Below, piece by piece: positions 11,764 to 28,767 of a stretch of 64,000 bases of DNA. How positions within the stretch are numbered: position 1 is the first letter of the stretch; each line of letters starts with the position of its first letter. Origin of the DNA: Ulva prolifera (lineage: Eukaryota; Chlorophyta; Ulvophyceae; Ulvales; Ulvaceae); contig CM041201.1 of the NCBI GenBank assembly GCA_023078555.1, positions 2,797,713 through 2,861,712 on the forward strand. The letters are read 5' to 3'. The notes beneath the pieces were generated by a model. The model did no database searches, was not told where the DNA came from, and worked only from the letters and a program-made list of their open reading frames with translations. The position numbers and the translations under genes were made by a program.

Positions 11764-13861
11764 GTGTGCGCTAGCTCAAGAGGGGCATCCGTGGGTGCGC
11801 TCCCCCGGCTGCCGGTGCACGCCTGAGTTGGAATTCACTGAAACGGACAAAACATGGGAACAGGCATGCATGAGCACGGAGGGTTCACGCGGGCTGGACA
11901 GCGGCCTGTCCATGCGTGTGTGTGTGTGTGTGTGTGGGCTGAGTGGGGGCTGGTGAGAGGGCAGGGGCGGTCTGGCTTGTGGATCATGGAATCTCTGCAT
12001 TCTGAAGCAACGTGTCGAAGTGAAATGCGACTGCGATATGGCCAGCGGCCGGCGGCTAGGGCCCAGTGTCGACCCCAAGTGACGTTTGTTGTGTGTGTTT
12101 TGCAGGCGGCGCCAGCTGGCAGGCACATCGGCACATCGGGCAGCCAAGTTTTGAGGCGCCGACAGACGTCTACGAAGTTATCGATTGTTGCATCAGTTGA
12201 CTCATTAGTCAATTACAAGGGGGTGCCCTGTAGGTTGCTGTGATCTCACCTGCAGTGCATCTCGCTTGGCCCGGGTCGCCACTGCGTGCCGCGTTGCATG
12301 GCCAAGTTTTGTGCTCAGGCGATTATGCTCATGTCGGACACACACATGTGTTGATCGGCCAGCGCATCGCCTGGCCATGCAATGCTAGCGGCATGCGGTG
12401 CCAATTCCACCATCACCTCACGGGATAAGCCTCGAGCTGCTCGGGGTGTTCCGCCGTCTCTCCAGCGGCCATGTTTTCGAGCTCCGCGGCTGCGGCCTCT
12501 GCGAGTGAGCGGCTCCCTCACCGCCACGTGCGTGAAAATTAGGTCCTGGTGCTGGCACTATCTTGCAACCGAATGGCGGGTGCCCAGCGACACAGCGCCC
12601 TTGGGCAGCCCTGTCGCCAGGTCCTCTGCAGCTCGTGCTGCTGCAGGCAAGGACAGCAGGCCATGTGCTTGCCTCTGTGCTGGCTTGCCTCTTAACTTAA
12701 TGGGACCTGTGCTTGCTTGTGTCTCTGCGTGGAGAGAGTGATTCGTCAGGCGCGTGGAAGCTCGTGTGTGACCTCAGTGGTCAGATCAGCGCGGATGAGG
12801 CTTTCGCTATGTGTATGTGGTGTATATAGCTGACGCTGACCTTAGGTGCTGACTCTATCCATGTAACAAAGTTGGTAGCAGCAATGCCGTCGCCGAGATG
12901 CCGCAGCTTGGCAGGGATGCTTCTAGCGCTGCATGACCGTATCTGCCTGTGCACCATCAAGAAGGGCACATGTCGATGCTTTCTAGTGCCTTCTTTGCAT
13001 ATGTTGGCAAAACGGGGGCGGCGCCGCGCTGGGACGCATGGGAGCAGCTGTAGGCATCAACATAGCATCCCCATGCCGACAGGTTGCTGAGGCAGATGCT
13101 ACAGTCTACAAGGCACACATGCGTGCACTCTCACGATGTGATGGCCCATAACGACATGATTGTCCACGTGAAGACAATTTGCAATACGAGTATGATATAG
13201 ATGGCAATATAGATGTTATTTACCACTGATCAAATCCAACAACAGTATCGCTGTGCCCCAGGTAAGTGCTGGACAGAGCTCCAAAGTATCACTCACTGCT
13301 ACAACCGACTATGGCTGGAGGCCCCACCTAACGCAGGTCTACATAGTGCAGAGTCAATCGCATCACCACGGCACATCATTGCATGTACTCGTCGACTTTG
13401 ATCACGAGAGGGGAACCACCTACGTGCTCGGCTGTATCCCCAGCTGTGCGTGTCTACTCCAACACCTTTCGCCACTTCCCAGAGTATTGGCGTCGTGTAG
13501 CAGCAGCAGCTGTACATGCGGCGCACTGGTCACGGATCGATTCTCGACCCGGCCTTCCTTCAGCTCCTCGCAGGAGTCTCTTCTCCATGCACCGGTCTCT
13601 TCGGATGTGCGACACATGACCCTGGATCCAGCTGCCCGCAGAGCCGCACCATGGTCAATGCCGCCGTGTGCTGCCCGGGCGATGTCCCCGCGGTTTGGGG
13701 GCGTAGTAGGTTTTGAGATCTCGAGATTACATATGTATGGGCTCCAGGCGCAGCCACTGCATGGACAGGACAGCATCACAGGCTGACTGGCACAGCGACG
13801 GAGGCACAGGCATTACCTTAAACCCCTGGGAGATGCGCCGACGTGCGGGGAATGGCATGTG
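11764..13861. other. Gene-poor region
   Basis: No supported gene. A short TG microsatellite lies near 11919-11936. A strong donor-like CCAGGTAAGT occurs near 13258 on the plus strand, but no coding frame supports it. Confidence 0.45.
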
Positions 13862-14320
13862 TGTAGTTATAAAGGACCCAGGCCGGGCGTGAAACCGCAT
13901 CCCGGTATCCCCTGATAAACCCACTCGCTCATGCATGGCACTAGGCCTCGTGTGAGGTCGTACCACACCCCTGTCTGTAACACCGTCCACAGGTTGCAGC
14001 GCCTCACCGAGCACATACTTATTTCCTTTGCACAACGCCACACTCAACTGGCGCAAAGCATTCGTCAAAAACATACCATGGTCCACCACACCACACCAAG
14101 ACTCTGCTAGCCGCTTCAGATTGCGCTGTAGAAAGTCGCCCCAACCTACCATGCGTCTCATGTGACAACGGCACACAATCTCATGCATCAGGGTCGTACA
14201 CACGACATGCATCGCGTTCCTGCACATCCGGCACCGCCGCAGCAGACCTGCCCGCGCGGCAATAGGGGTTCACAAACTGACACATCCCCTATGCACAAAC
14301 AGCCATCAGGCTGCTGCCGC
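13862..14320 (-). mobile_element. LINE family 3, C-terminal coding remnant and 3' end, reversed
   Basis: The minus strand encodes LRQLSVALCKGNKYVL followed by a second block ending in THTRPSAMHE. These match LRRLSVALCKGNALVL and RTRPSAMNA encoded at 62680-62838 on the plus strand. The 3' untranslated tip (GGCCTGGGTCCTTTATAACT) lies at 13862-13890. The two copies are diverged at many positions, so the insertion is old. Confidence 0.75.
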
Positions 14321-14339
14321 GGGGGGAAAGGGCCCGCAA

Positions 14340-14375
14340 CTGATGTAGTTACAAAGGACAGAGGCCGGGCACGAA
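14340..14375 (-). repeat. LINE family 3, second 3' tip
   Basis: GTAGTTACAAAGGACAGAGG read forward is the reverse complement of the family 3 terminus. It lies just beyond the previous copy, so two insertions are stacked. Confidence 0.7.
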
Positions 14376-14661
14376 GCTGGTTCTACCGGCCTCTCCAACT
14401 TTGTGCTTGTGACACACACGCACAGCGGGCACAGTGGTGTAGTGGCGGTTTGTCCTGGCTGTGGCAATCGTACAGCCCCGCTCGAGCTGATCTGGACGCT
14501 GCAGCAGCCTGTACGCACTGTGTGCTTCAGGGATTAAGGCGGCGAGGCGGCAGCCCCACGAATCCAGCAAGCAAAGACCACCGTCGCCCTTGTGTGATCC
14601 CGACTATCTGGAGTTTTGGAGGTCCGTTAAGGGGATAACCATTGCAAGTATACCCCGATTT

Positions 14662-14712
14662 ACTTTACAAGAACAGGGGCAGAGAGGCTGGCAGCACCGC
14701 AGAAATCCTAGA
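14662..14712 (-). repeat. LINE 3' tip, family 3 relative
   Basis: The forward strand holds TTTACAAGAACAGGGGCAG and then GGCTGGCAGCACCGCAGAAA. This resembles the sequence at 50485-50530 and the reverse complement of 63735-63812, so it is a diverged tip of a related subfamily. Confidence 0.5.
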
Positions 14713-15555
14713 GGATCAGAGCAGAGTTCGAAGTCTGCCACGCTGCAGCCGTCACCTGATGCAGAACAACTAGATGGCAACGCAGGCACTATGTACCCTC
14801 CCCCTCACCTGTGCTGCAGTCTTGATGTTGATGCGTCCCTGGGAGTTGCACTGGCGCCAATGCATGCCTGACTTCCGGGCGTGGCATCAGTTGCTTGGTG
14901 CTTTTTGCGCTCGGCTAGTGTGAGCCTGCGGCCCTGTTTTGTCCAAGATGGCTTGATGCCGCATGTTGCAAAGGTGCGCTCGATGTAGGCGGCAACAATC
15001 TGTGATCAAAAGAACACCGGCATGCCAAGCTTGACGCAGCTGCGTGCTAGGCTAGAGCGACAAAACAAGGGCGTCTCGTGCGTCATGACAGGCTGCCTGG
15101 CTTGGAATGGCCAAGCTTGGCGCGCCAACCCAGCCGCGGCGGGCGTCACAGCACTGTGTGGTACAAGGACAAAGACGAGGAGGCAGTGTTGACAGCAGTG
15201 GGTTTACAAATCGCAGATGCAGCTGTTGGCTGCTAAGCACTGCAGCCGGTTCTGCCAGGGCTGTGCATGTGCTCGACCTGAACAGCGGCAGCGAGACAGA
15301 AACCTTCTCAGACCCATCACAACGCCCATCATCGCATGTACCAGTGGTTTGAAATAATTTAGGCGTGTTTGAAGCTCTGTTGGTGCATGAGTTGAGACGC
15401 ATGTAATAGTGAGCTGCAGAGCTGTGCGCCAGACAATCGAGACGTCCCGGTCGCCGAAGACAAGCAACAACTGCATGTGACGGCAGCCAGCAGTGAGACT
15501 GAAAGCCTCAGCTGATTAGTGATCGATCGCGGCGGGTTGAAATTGTGTGCCTTCA
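14713..15555. other. No feature seen
   Basis: Both strands lack coding runs with recognisable motifs. A fragment resembling a LINE tip (GTACAAGGACAAAGACGAGG, near 15161) is too short to call. Confidence 0.4.
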
Positions 15556-15827
15556 ATGCTTCGTACGGCAGAGTTCAGCAACAGTGTTACAGGATTGGCA
15601 AACGAGTTGCTGGCCGAACTCAATAACAGGATTTCGAATTTCAGAGCCTGCAAGGTGGCTACGTTCCATAGGAGATCACAAAGTCGATACGAACCGCGGC
15701 TGCGTCCGAGATGCAAGTATGTCGAGTACCACACGGCATCTAAGAGCACGTCTAGCCACGGCGGAGAGCTCGGTTACAGAGCGGCAGGCTGGGCTCCCCC
15801 ACAGTGTTCCGGCAGCAACGCTTGCAG
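15556..15827 (+). CDS. Possible coding exon(s), helical protein
   Basis: An ATG at 15556 opens MLRTAEFSNSVTGLANELL and a helical stretch up to a GTGGCT donor at 15655. A second frame (about 15672-15827) encodes RHLRARLATAESSVTERQ and ends at a good GTGAGC donor. The two frames cannot be joined directly, because only 17 bases separate them. They may be alternative readings or exons of different transcripts. No family is recognised. Confidence 0.22.
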
Positions 15828-16086
15828 GTGAGCAGCGGCCATATGTAAACCAATCTGTTGGATCTTGAATGGATAGTACCCCAAAACAAGGCCTATCTGT
15901 TGTCCCCCAACACGGGAGTATGCACGTACAGCGCGGGATCAGATATCAGTGGTGACAGCTCCTTGTTACACATGTGGCTGCACAGAATGGATGTGTAAAG
16001 CATTGTTGCGCCCTGAGCGGGGAGGCTTGCTTGCGGGGGAGTGCGCATTGAATCGTCGTATCGTCGGTTGTCTCGCATAAGGCTCC

Positions 16087-18382
16087 ATGGGGCTCAGGAA
16101 GAAAAAACCTGCTGTTAAACTGTCAGAGATCGAGGCAGAATCGGGCGTCACAGTGGCAGGTACGCAATGAAAGGTTGCAGAGAGTCGCGGCCCAGGAACG
16201 TGCACAACGTTCCCGCGGCTGCGGGCCTGAGGAACTGAGGCGCAGTAGATGCAGTCATTGTGCCGGGCGGCTTGTAACGCGAGCGCTTGTGCAGTGGGAG
16301 ACGACATCGTGATAGATTCTGGCTCAACCATGCCGTTCGTACGTCAATCCTCCTTTTTCGCACACGCCACAGACTGCCATAAACTCTTGTTTGGTTTTTG
16401 CATCGATCATGCTCGGTGATCGGGCTCCGCCGATCATCTTCCTGTGCGGTTCAGGTTGCGAAAATCCAGAACGTGCTGCCGGCCACGAAGAAGAAAGAGA
16501 AGGGCCGCTTGAAAGTGTCATGGTATTACTTCCCGGAGGATACTACAGGAGGCAGGCAGGTTCGTATGCTGCATGGCAGCGCTGTGTGCGCATGAGGGTG
16601 TATATGTACCTTGGTGTCAGTGATGCTGCGGGCCTATTGCACACCTTGCACAGGGACCTGACGCAGTCAGGAGTCATGGCCTTGCAGGTGTTCCATTCCA
16701 AGTGTGAAATTTTCAAGTCAAACCACGAAGACATCGTTTCCACACAGTCCGTCATGAACACCTGCAAAGTGCTACAGCTCCCCCAGTGGTGCACATACCA
16801 CGCGGAAGGCGACTCGCACCGGCAGGCACCCAACGGCCCTCACAACAACACTCGGCCATTCGACAAAGCTGCAACAGCAGATGCGCCCACGGAGGCAGCA
16901 GCCACCGCCAAGCCGCCTGCGACCTCCGAGAACGGCGCATCCGCATCCAAGCCGAAGAGCGACCCCACCCCACCCTCTCCAAACGCGGCTGCGCCCGACC
17001 CGCCCGTCAAGCCCGATGCCGCGAACGACGCCCGCCCGGCTGCAAACGGCAGCACCCACCGCGGCAAGCGCAAGCTCGCAGACCGCCCGGCCGCCGCGCC
17101 AAACTCGGCGGCCAGGCGCGTCGTGGCCGAGCCCTCTCCAGAGCCGGAGCCTCCGGCATCAGGGTCTCGTGGCGCGAAGGCCGCGTCCACGAAAAACGGC
17201 TCGGCGGCCGGGGAAAACGCCGCGAAGAAGAAGAACGAGGGCAAGGCTGCTGCTGCCGCTGACGGTGAGGAGGCGGAGGGGGGCAGCGACGGCGGCACGG
17301 AGCGGGAGGGGAGTCCGATGGTGTTCCTCTGCCGCCATGCATACGACGCAAAGCGCCACAAGTGGGTGGACGAGGAGGTCCCCCTGTACTGCGTCTGCTG
17401 CATGCCGTACAACCCGGACCTCGACATGGTGGAGTGTGTTCGCTGCGGCGAGTGGTGCGTTCCTGGCCGCCCTCACCGAATCGCGATTTTCCATCGACAG
17501 GTGCAGCCTGAAACCGCACAGCACCCCCAACCCCACATGCACTGGAAGGCAGGCCTTGAGCAATGGCACAGGCCATCGGCCCGTGAAGTATGGGGTCCGT
17601 GCAGCCGTCCACGTAGCACTGCTGCAGCTGCGATCGCTCTCGCGAATTGTACAACAGCCACACATCCCGCACCTGAACTTCACACTTGACCGACTCGGTG
17701 CTGGGTCCACCGGCGGCCACCTCGGCCGCAGGGCGCCGCGATACAGCACCGTTGATTGATCATTGTCTGCCTCTATCACCGGTCTCTCGTTGCCGGCTTG
17801 TGGGGCGCCGGCGGGTGCAGCTGCCTGGATCACCTCCTGCATGGACGATTGGGTGTGAATAGAGCTTCGTGGATGTCTCGTGGCCGGCTGCGCAGTGTGG
17901 TGGCGGCGGTAGGACTTGGCTACAGGTGGTTGATTCTGGGCTGTGTGTGCGGACCACTCCCGGGGTGACAGACCCTCTGATCTGCTTGTGGCACCATGCC
18001 ACACCACGGAAAGGTCTGGCGCTGCGTGGAAGTGCATCCAGTAAGTGTGTGAAGGTTGCGCGGACCAGATATGCCAGGCTGTGGCACAACAGAGGCATGG
18101 AGGCTGCTACGAAGCAAGGCATCGGGTGACACAAGTGTTTTCCCAGGAATCAGCCTCCAGATTTAGGTCGATCCTCATACAGCAGAGGACTGAATGCTGT
18201 GTTGCATCGCTTTCGTCCGTCCGTTGAATGCAGGCATGACAGATCGATAATCGTGTAGCGTTTGCAGGTTCCACGGCGAGTGCCTAGGAATGAATGAAGA
18301 GCAGTTTGAGCTTGCATGCAAGCAAGATGAGTGGACTTGCATCGCGTGCTCTGCGAAAAAGTCGAAAGTGAGGACAGAATGA
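16087..18382 (+). CDS. BAH-PHD chromatin reader, EBS/SHL-like
   Basis: Exons 16087-16159, 16295-16338, 16455-16559, 16688-17454 and 18268-18382 join in frame to 367 residues. Exons 2-4 encode a BAH domain: GDDIVIDSGSTMPFVAKI, then VSWYYFPEDTTGGRQVFHSK and FKSNHEDIV. The end of exon 4 and exon 5 form a PHD finger: YCVCCMPYNPDLDMVECVRC, then EWFHGECLGM and a final C-x-x-C in WTCIAC. Land-plant EBS and SHL share this order and bind methylated histone H3 tails to control gene activity. Unlike them, about 170 residues rich in Ala, Pro and Lys (roughly 114-284) interrupt the BAH domain before MVFLCRHAYDAKRHKW. The protein should act in the nucleus. The start rests on the first in-frame ATG; the PHD junction splits a Trp codon. 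Confidence 0.85.
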
Positions 18383-19153
18383 AGCCTGCCTGCCTTTCAG
18401 TGCATTCGGGACGGAGGCTCCCACTGAGTGTGAGCTTCGCCTCACATAGAGCTGTCATCACCTGCCTGGTGCATCAGCACTGCCTGCTGCAGCAAACCGG
18501 CATGTAGCTTCGTTTCTAGGGCCCATGAATCCTGGCGGATGCGGCTGTGCTGTCACGCGTATGGAAGTCCACAACTTGATGTGTTTTGTGTGAACGTGTT
18601 AGGATGCCTGCAGTTTCAATAAGCCGTGGCGATATTTCAATGATTACTCAGCACCATGTAATGATCCCGTGTAACACATCACGTACAAAGCCTGGAGGCA
18701 GCCGACTGCCAGCACACACATGCGAGCATCACCAGGTTGGACACCGCCGCTGCAGCATGCAGACCACCGTGGGTGCATAGTTGCTGCTTCGCTTGAGCGG
18801 GCAATGCAGCACACAGCAGCCTATCCCTCCCTGAGATCGAAATGCCATGCTGGCTGCCTTGGGAGTGTCTGCCCTTGGGAGTGTCTGAAGCTGCAGACGT
18901 CCCCCGATCTGTAAGACGTACGGAATTCCTCTGCTGCCACACTGCCACGTTTCACATCAACAAGTCAACCTCCAACGTAGCCGAACTTCTGCTCACATCT
19001 TTCTCTGACCTCACGCTATCATGCCCTGCCCTCAAGAGTTCATGCACTGGCCAAGAGCCCACGCTCAGCGTCATCCGTTCAGTTAATTGAACATACCACA
19101 ATACCTCACGCCATTGTACGGCAGAGCCCCAGCACAAACCACAACAAATCGCG
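18383..19153. other. 3' intergenic region between convergent genes
   Basis: No gene is seen. It separates the 3' ends of the BAH-PHD and ProRS genes. Confidence 0.5.
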
Positions 19154-24940
<5,787 letters not shown>

Positions 24941-25087
24941 TCAGCATGTGAGACAATTATCAGCCTTGGAAACTTCAGAGGTATTTGATAGCTCACCTGT
25001 CCAGAGCTTTCGTCGACGCGTTGTCTGCCGTGCCAGTGTATCACCGGACCTGCGAACTCATTGTCAACCTCATAGATTTGCTGTGTA

Positions 25088-27566
25088 ATGAACATCTCAC
25101 GCTGCAAAGAATGCCCTGCATCGAGCAGCGTGGCCCACGTTCAGCAAGGTCGGTGTCGAACGAAAGAGGCTCCCTTCGCTCGGGTCTGCCCAGCAACAAA
25201 ATTGTCGCCAAAGCTCAGTCTGGACTCGAAACGCGGACAAGCCTGTGTTAGCGGCTGCATAGCGCCAGATCAGTATGATCGGTCGGACAAAGTTCGAATG
25301 GAGGGGCCCGTCATCAAGGTGAGGTCCTTAATACCATAGCCATGACGGCCTTCGGCCGCTTGGGAGACAGTGTGGTATTTGACTTTCTGCTGCAGGTGAT
25401 TGGTGTGGGAGGAGGTGGATCAAACGTCGTAAACAGGATGCTGGAAGATGACATTTTTGGTGTTGAGGCGTGGGTCGTCAACACAGATTCCCAGGTACAT
25501 CGAACTGCCATTAGCGTGGGCCACCAATGCTCTCCTTTCAGTAACCATGCTAACGATGGTTGCTCTCGACGTGCAGGCACTGGCAAACTCCAGAGTGGCG
25601 CCAGAGTTCCGCATCCAGATTGGCGCCAAGTCCACACGTGGTCTTGGTGCTGGAGGTGATCCAGAAGTTGGGTTGGTGTGCTGCACTTTGCATTCTGCGT
25701 GCTTGCCTCACTGTGCGCCAGCCTGTTACTGCAGTAAGCTATTTTTGTGCAGAGGGCTGCAAAAGAAAGCAAGGAGGAGCTCGAGCACGCACTGCGAGGA
25801 GCGGACCTGGTTGTGGTGACGGTGCGTCTTGGCTACTCTCAAACTCGTGCTGCTGCGATTACGAGCTTGAGGTAGTACGCCAGTGTTGTGCCACTGGATA
25901 TGTGCCACGTATGGTCAAGTCACAAGTGCCTGCAGGTCATTGACCATGCAGTGCTGTCATGGCACCCCACAATCGACTTTGCTTTGCTTGTGATCACATT
26001 TTGAAACTAGATCAAGCGTACACAGATTCTACATCAGCTTTTCATCGGGTGAGCACAGTTGCCGCTGTGAGGCACAAGATACAGCACAGTAAATGAGCCG
26101 AACGCGACCGTCGATGTATGCAGGCGGGTCTGGGTGGGGGTACAGGGTCCGGCGCTGCCCCAATGGTGTGTGAGCTCGCTCAGAGTATGGACATCCTCAC
26201 AGTCTCTTTTGCAACGCTGCCCTTCACCTTTGAGGGCCGCCATCGCCGCACACAAGCCCTGGAAGCAGGCAAGCGCATGGCCAAGTCCGTGGACAGCATG
26301 GTGGTGGTGCCAAATGACAAGCTCCTCGGCTCCAGCATTGACAGAACCGTCGTTGACGCATTCAAATACGCGGACTCAGCACTCGTTCAGGGCGTGCGCG
26401 GCATTTCAGACATCATCATGGTGCGCAACATCGACACCCCTCAAACGCAGCTTGTTACCTGAGTCCTCACTGCTCTGAAGCACACTGGTGCATGCTCAGG
26501 TGGACAGTCCTTCACCAAATACATCTCTCGGTATTGTCACACTTGTCACATCAGTGGCTGCGCTGCAGCGACACCTGAGACCTTTTTGCCTAGCTGGTAT
26601 GTTCATGACAACAGCTTCAGGCTTTTTTCATGCCTGTGTGCACGTACGGCAAAGTGTTGTTCGTTCCATACACATGGCGCAGGCAGCTACCGACACCTCG
26701 CTACGGGAGGCAGTGCACTGGTCCACCCGCCACGGGGCAGCCTGGCTGTGCTCGCTGCCCGAAACGTTGCAGGCGTAACGGTCAAGGCAAGTCTGTCTGC
26801 AGGTGCCTGGCCTGATCAATGTAGACTTTGCGGATGTGAGGTCCATCATGCATCAGGCGGGGAACTCACACATGGCGAGTGGGACTGGTGTGGGGGAAGG
26901 CCGGGCGGAGGCCGCCGCGCTCGCGGCCATCGAGAGCCCGCTCCTGGAGTCCAGCATAAACTCAGCCACGGGCGTCGTGTGGAACATCACCGGGCCCTTG
27001 GACCTCACGATCGCTGAGGTCGACGCTGCTGCGGCGCTGATCTGTGACTGCGTGGACGAGAATGCCAACATCATCTTCGGGGCTGTGTTGGACCCAGATG
27101 TGCATGAAGAGGTGCGGAGGCCCCACGGCAGAGGCTGGTCACCTGTGTGATTTTGCATCGGCGCTGTCACCTCACAAATAGAACCAGAAAATGTCAATTG
27201 CTCTATGTGGTCAGGCCTGACGATTCATATTTGGTCCACACACTCTCTCACTCACATGCGTTCATCCGCCCTGTACCTCGCGCTCCTGATCCTTGGCCAC
27301 GTGAGTGGCGTACGCCCCGAGCCTGTAGCCACTCTTGTATACGCAGCATGTATACAGTCTGCGCAGTGTTGCGATTGAGGCGACGTGGTGGAACCTGGTC
27401 CTGAAGTGGCATGGTGTGGCTGCAGGTGCATGTCACCTTGATCTTGACCGGATTCCGTGTTTCGTCGAATGAGATTGCGATGGGTGCTGGATACGCACTT
27501 CATGAGCCATCGACCAGTAAGGCCAAGGTTCCGTCGTTCCTGACCCGGAAGAGCATGCGAGGTTGA
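25088..27566 (+). CDS. FtsZ, plastid division GTPase (FtsZ2-like C-terminus)
   Basis: FtsZ polymerises into the ring that constricts the dividing chloroplast. Exons 25088-25318, 25396-25494, 25577-25671, 25755-25821, 26124-26420, 26803-27111 and 27426-27566 join in frame to 412 residues. The first about 70 residues are basic and Ser/Ala-rich, as a transit peptide would be. Then follow [26 protein letters not shown], the tubulin/FtsZ signature [36 protein letters not shown] and the T7 loop NVDFADV, which supplies the Asp for GTP hydrolysis. The C-terminus [10 protein letters not shown] resembles the conserved peptide kept in FtsZ2-type proteins and used to bind membrane partners. Introns and the leader argue against bacterial contamination. 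The start is the first in-frame ATG after stops; it is the least certain part. Confidence 0.93.
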
Positions 27567-28767
27567 TCCTGATAAATCAGCCAGTGCTATTCTTGGACAG
27601 GCGCTTGCAAGATAGCGCAAGTCTTCACTTCACAGGCAGCAGCATGGCAGGCAAGATGCAGTTGAAAGCGAGTGCAACAATATTATGGCGCACGTGCCGC
27701 GAGGTGGATGTGGCTCCACTGCTGCATGGTCAGATGAAATTCTTTGCGATTCTTTGTGCAGCATTGGTTGAGCGCTCGGGTCTTGCACTTACCGTACGGC
27801 TTGAGTCTTTGTGCGGTGACTCCAGAACTCATGCCTGCTGACTGGTTCACAATGTGTGGGCACATGCATACATATGGGTTGTATATCAATGGTGTCCAGG
27901 GTTGCTGCGTTCTATCTTGGATAAAGGGTTGGTCAGAGCAAGTGTGTGGTGACCACTGCTGCAATGGACTGATTGACACTGGGTTTGCAATTACACCATG
28001 GGTGCCAAAATCGTGATCATACTTGCCCGCTCTCTGCTGGTAGAGCTTTCAAAGCTGCATATGGCTAGCTTCTCAGGCTCCTGTGCTCGAGACGTTTGAT
28101 TGAATGGGAGTCCACACTCTGAATGTAAATCCCATCGTCAGGATAGCTCATGCTTGACCTCTGTGATCTTCAGGACAGGGGACCTTCCAAATGCCGTTCA
28201 TTGACCAAAAACTTAAGACACGGTTCTCATATGACCTTGCACTGCAGGAATGAATATGGATTCTGACATCTGTGCTTTGTCCATGTGTTGTGCACACTGG
28301 CCATGCATTTTCACACCCCGGTGCATGCAGTGGACTGCAGCAGTGGCACTTTGGTGTGCATGTTCAGCTTGTTCAGTTTCACCGGCATTTCCAGAATTGT
28401 GCAAGGGTGTCCTAAAATTTGTGTTCACCAAGATCTCGCGGCAACAGGCTGCATCGAAGACCCGCATCCGTGTCAGCATGCTTCAAACATGGCCTCGACA
28501 GCCTTCCATGCCAACTCGTCCAGGTCACTCGGCGCATCCACGCACCAGATGACAATCCAGCACACCACGTCCGCGAGTCCTGCATGCCTGCCAGCATCAT
28601 TCCAGGGACCTAGGTAGCAATCCTAGCCGTTCCTTTCAAGGCACACGTCCATAAGTTCCCTGGCGTGATGTAAGTATCCTCCGGTGTCACTAGTGGACCT
28701 CGAACATCTCTATTGGCTTGCTGCATATGACTCGAGCGCAGGTCGCATTGCTGCAGCAGCACCACTG
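27567..28767. other. 3' region between convergent genes
   Basis: It holds the 3' ends of FtsZ and of the unrecognised minus-strand gene. No further gene is seen. Confidence 0.5.

Noticed and set aside
16340-16454. Single continuous 432-residue reading of the BAH-PHD region
   Set aside because: It runs through introns; the spliced model restores the BAH and PHD motifs and closes in frame.
25088-27566. Bacterial contamination as source of FtsZ
   Set aside because: Seven exons with consistent GT-AG introns and a transit-peptide-like leader show a nuclear gene.
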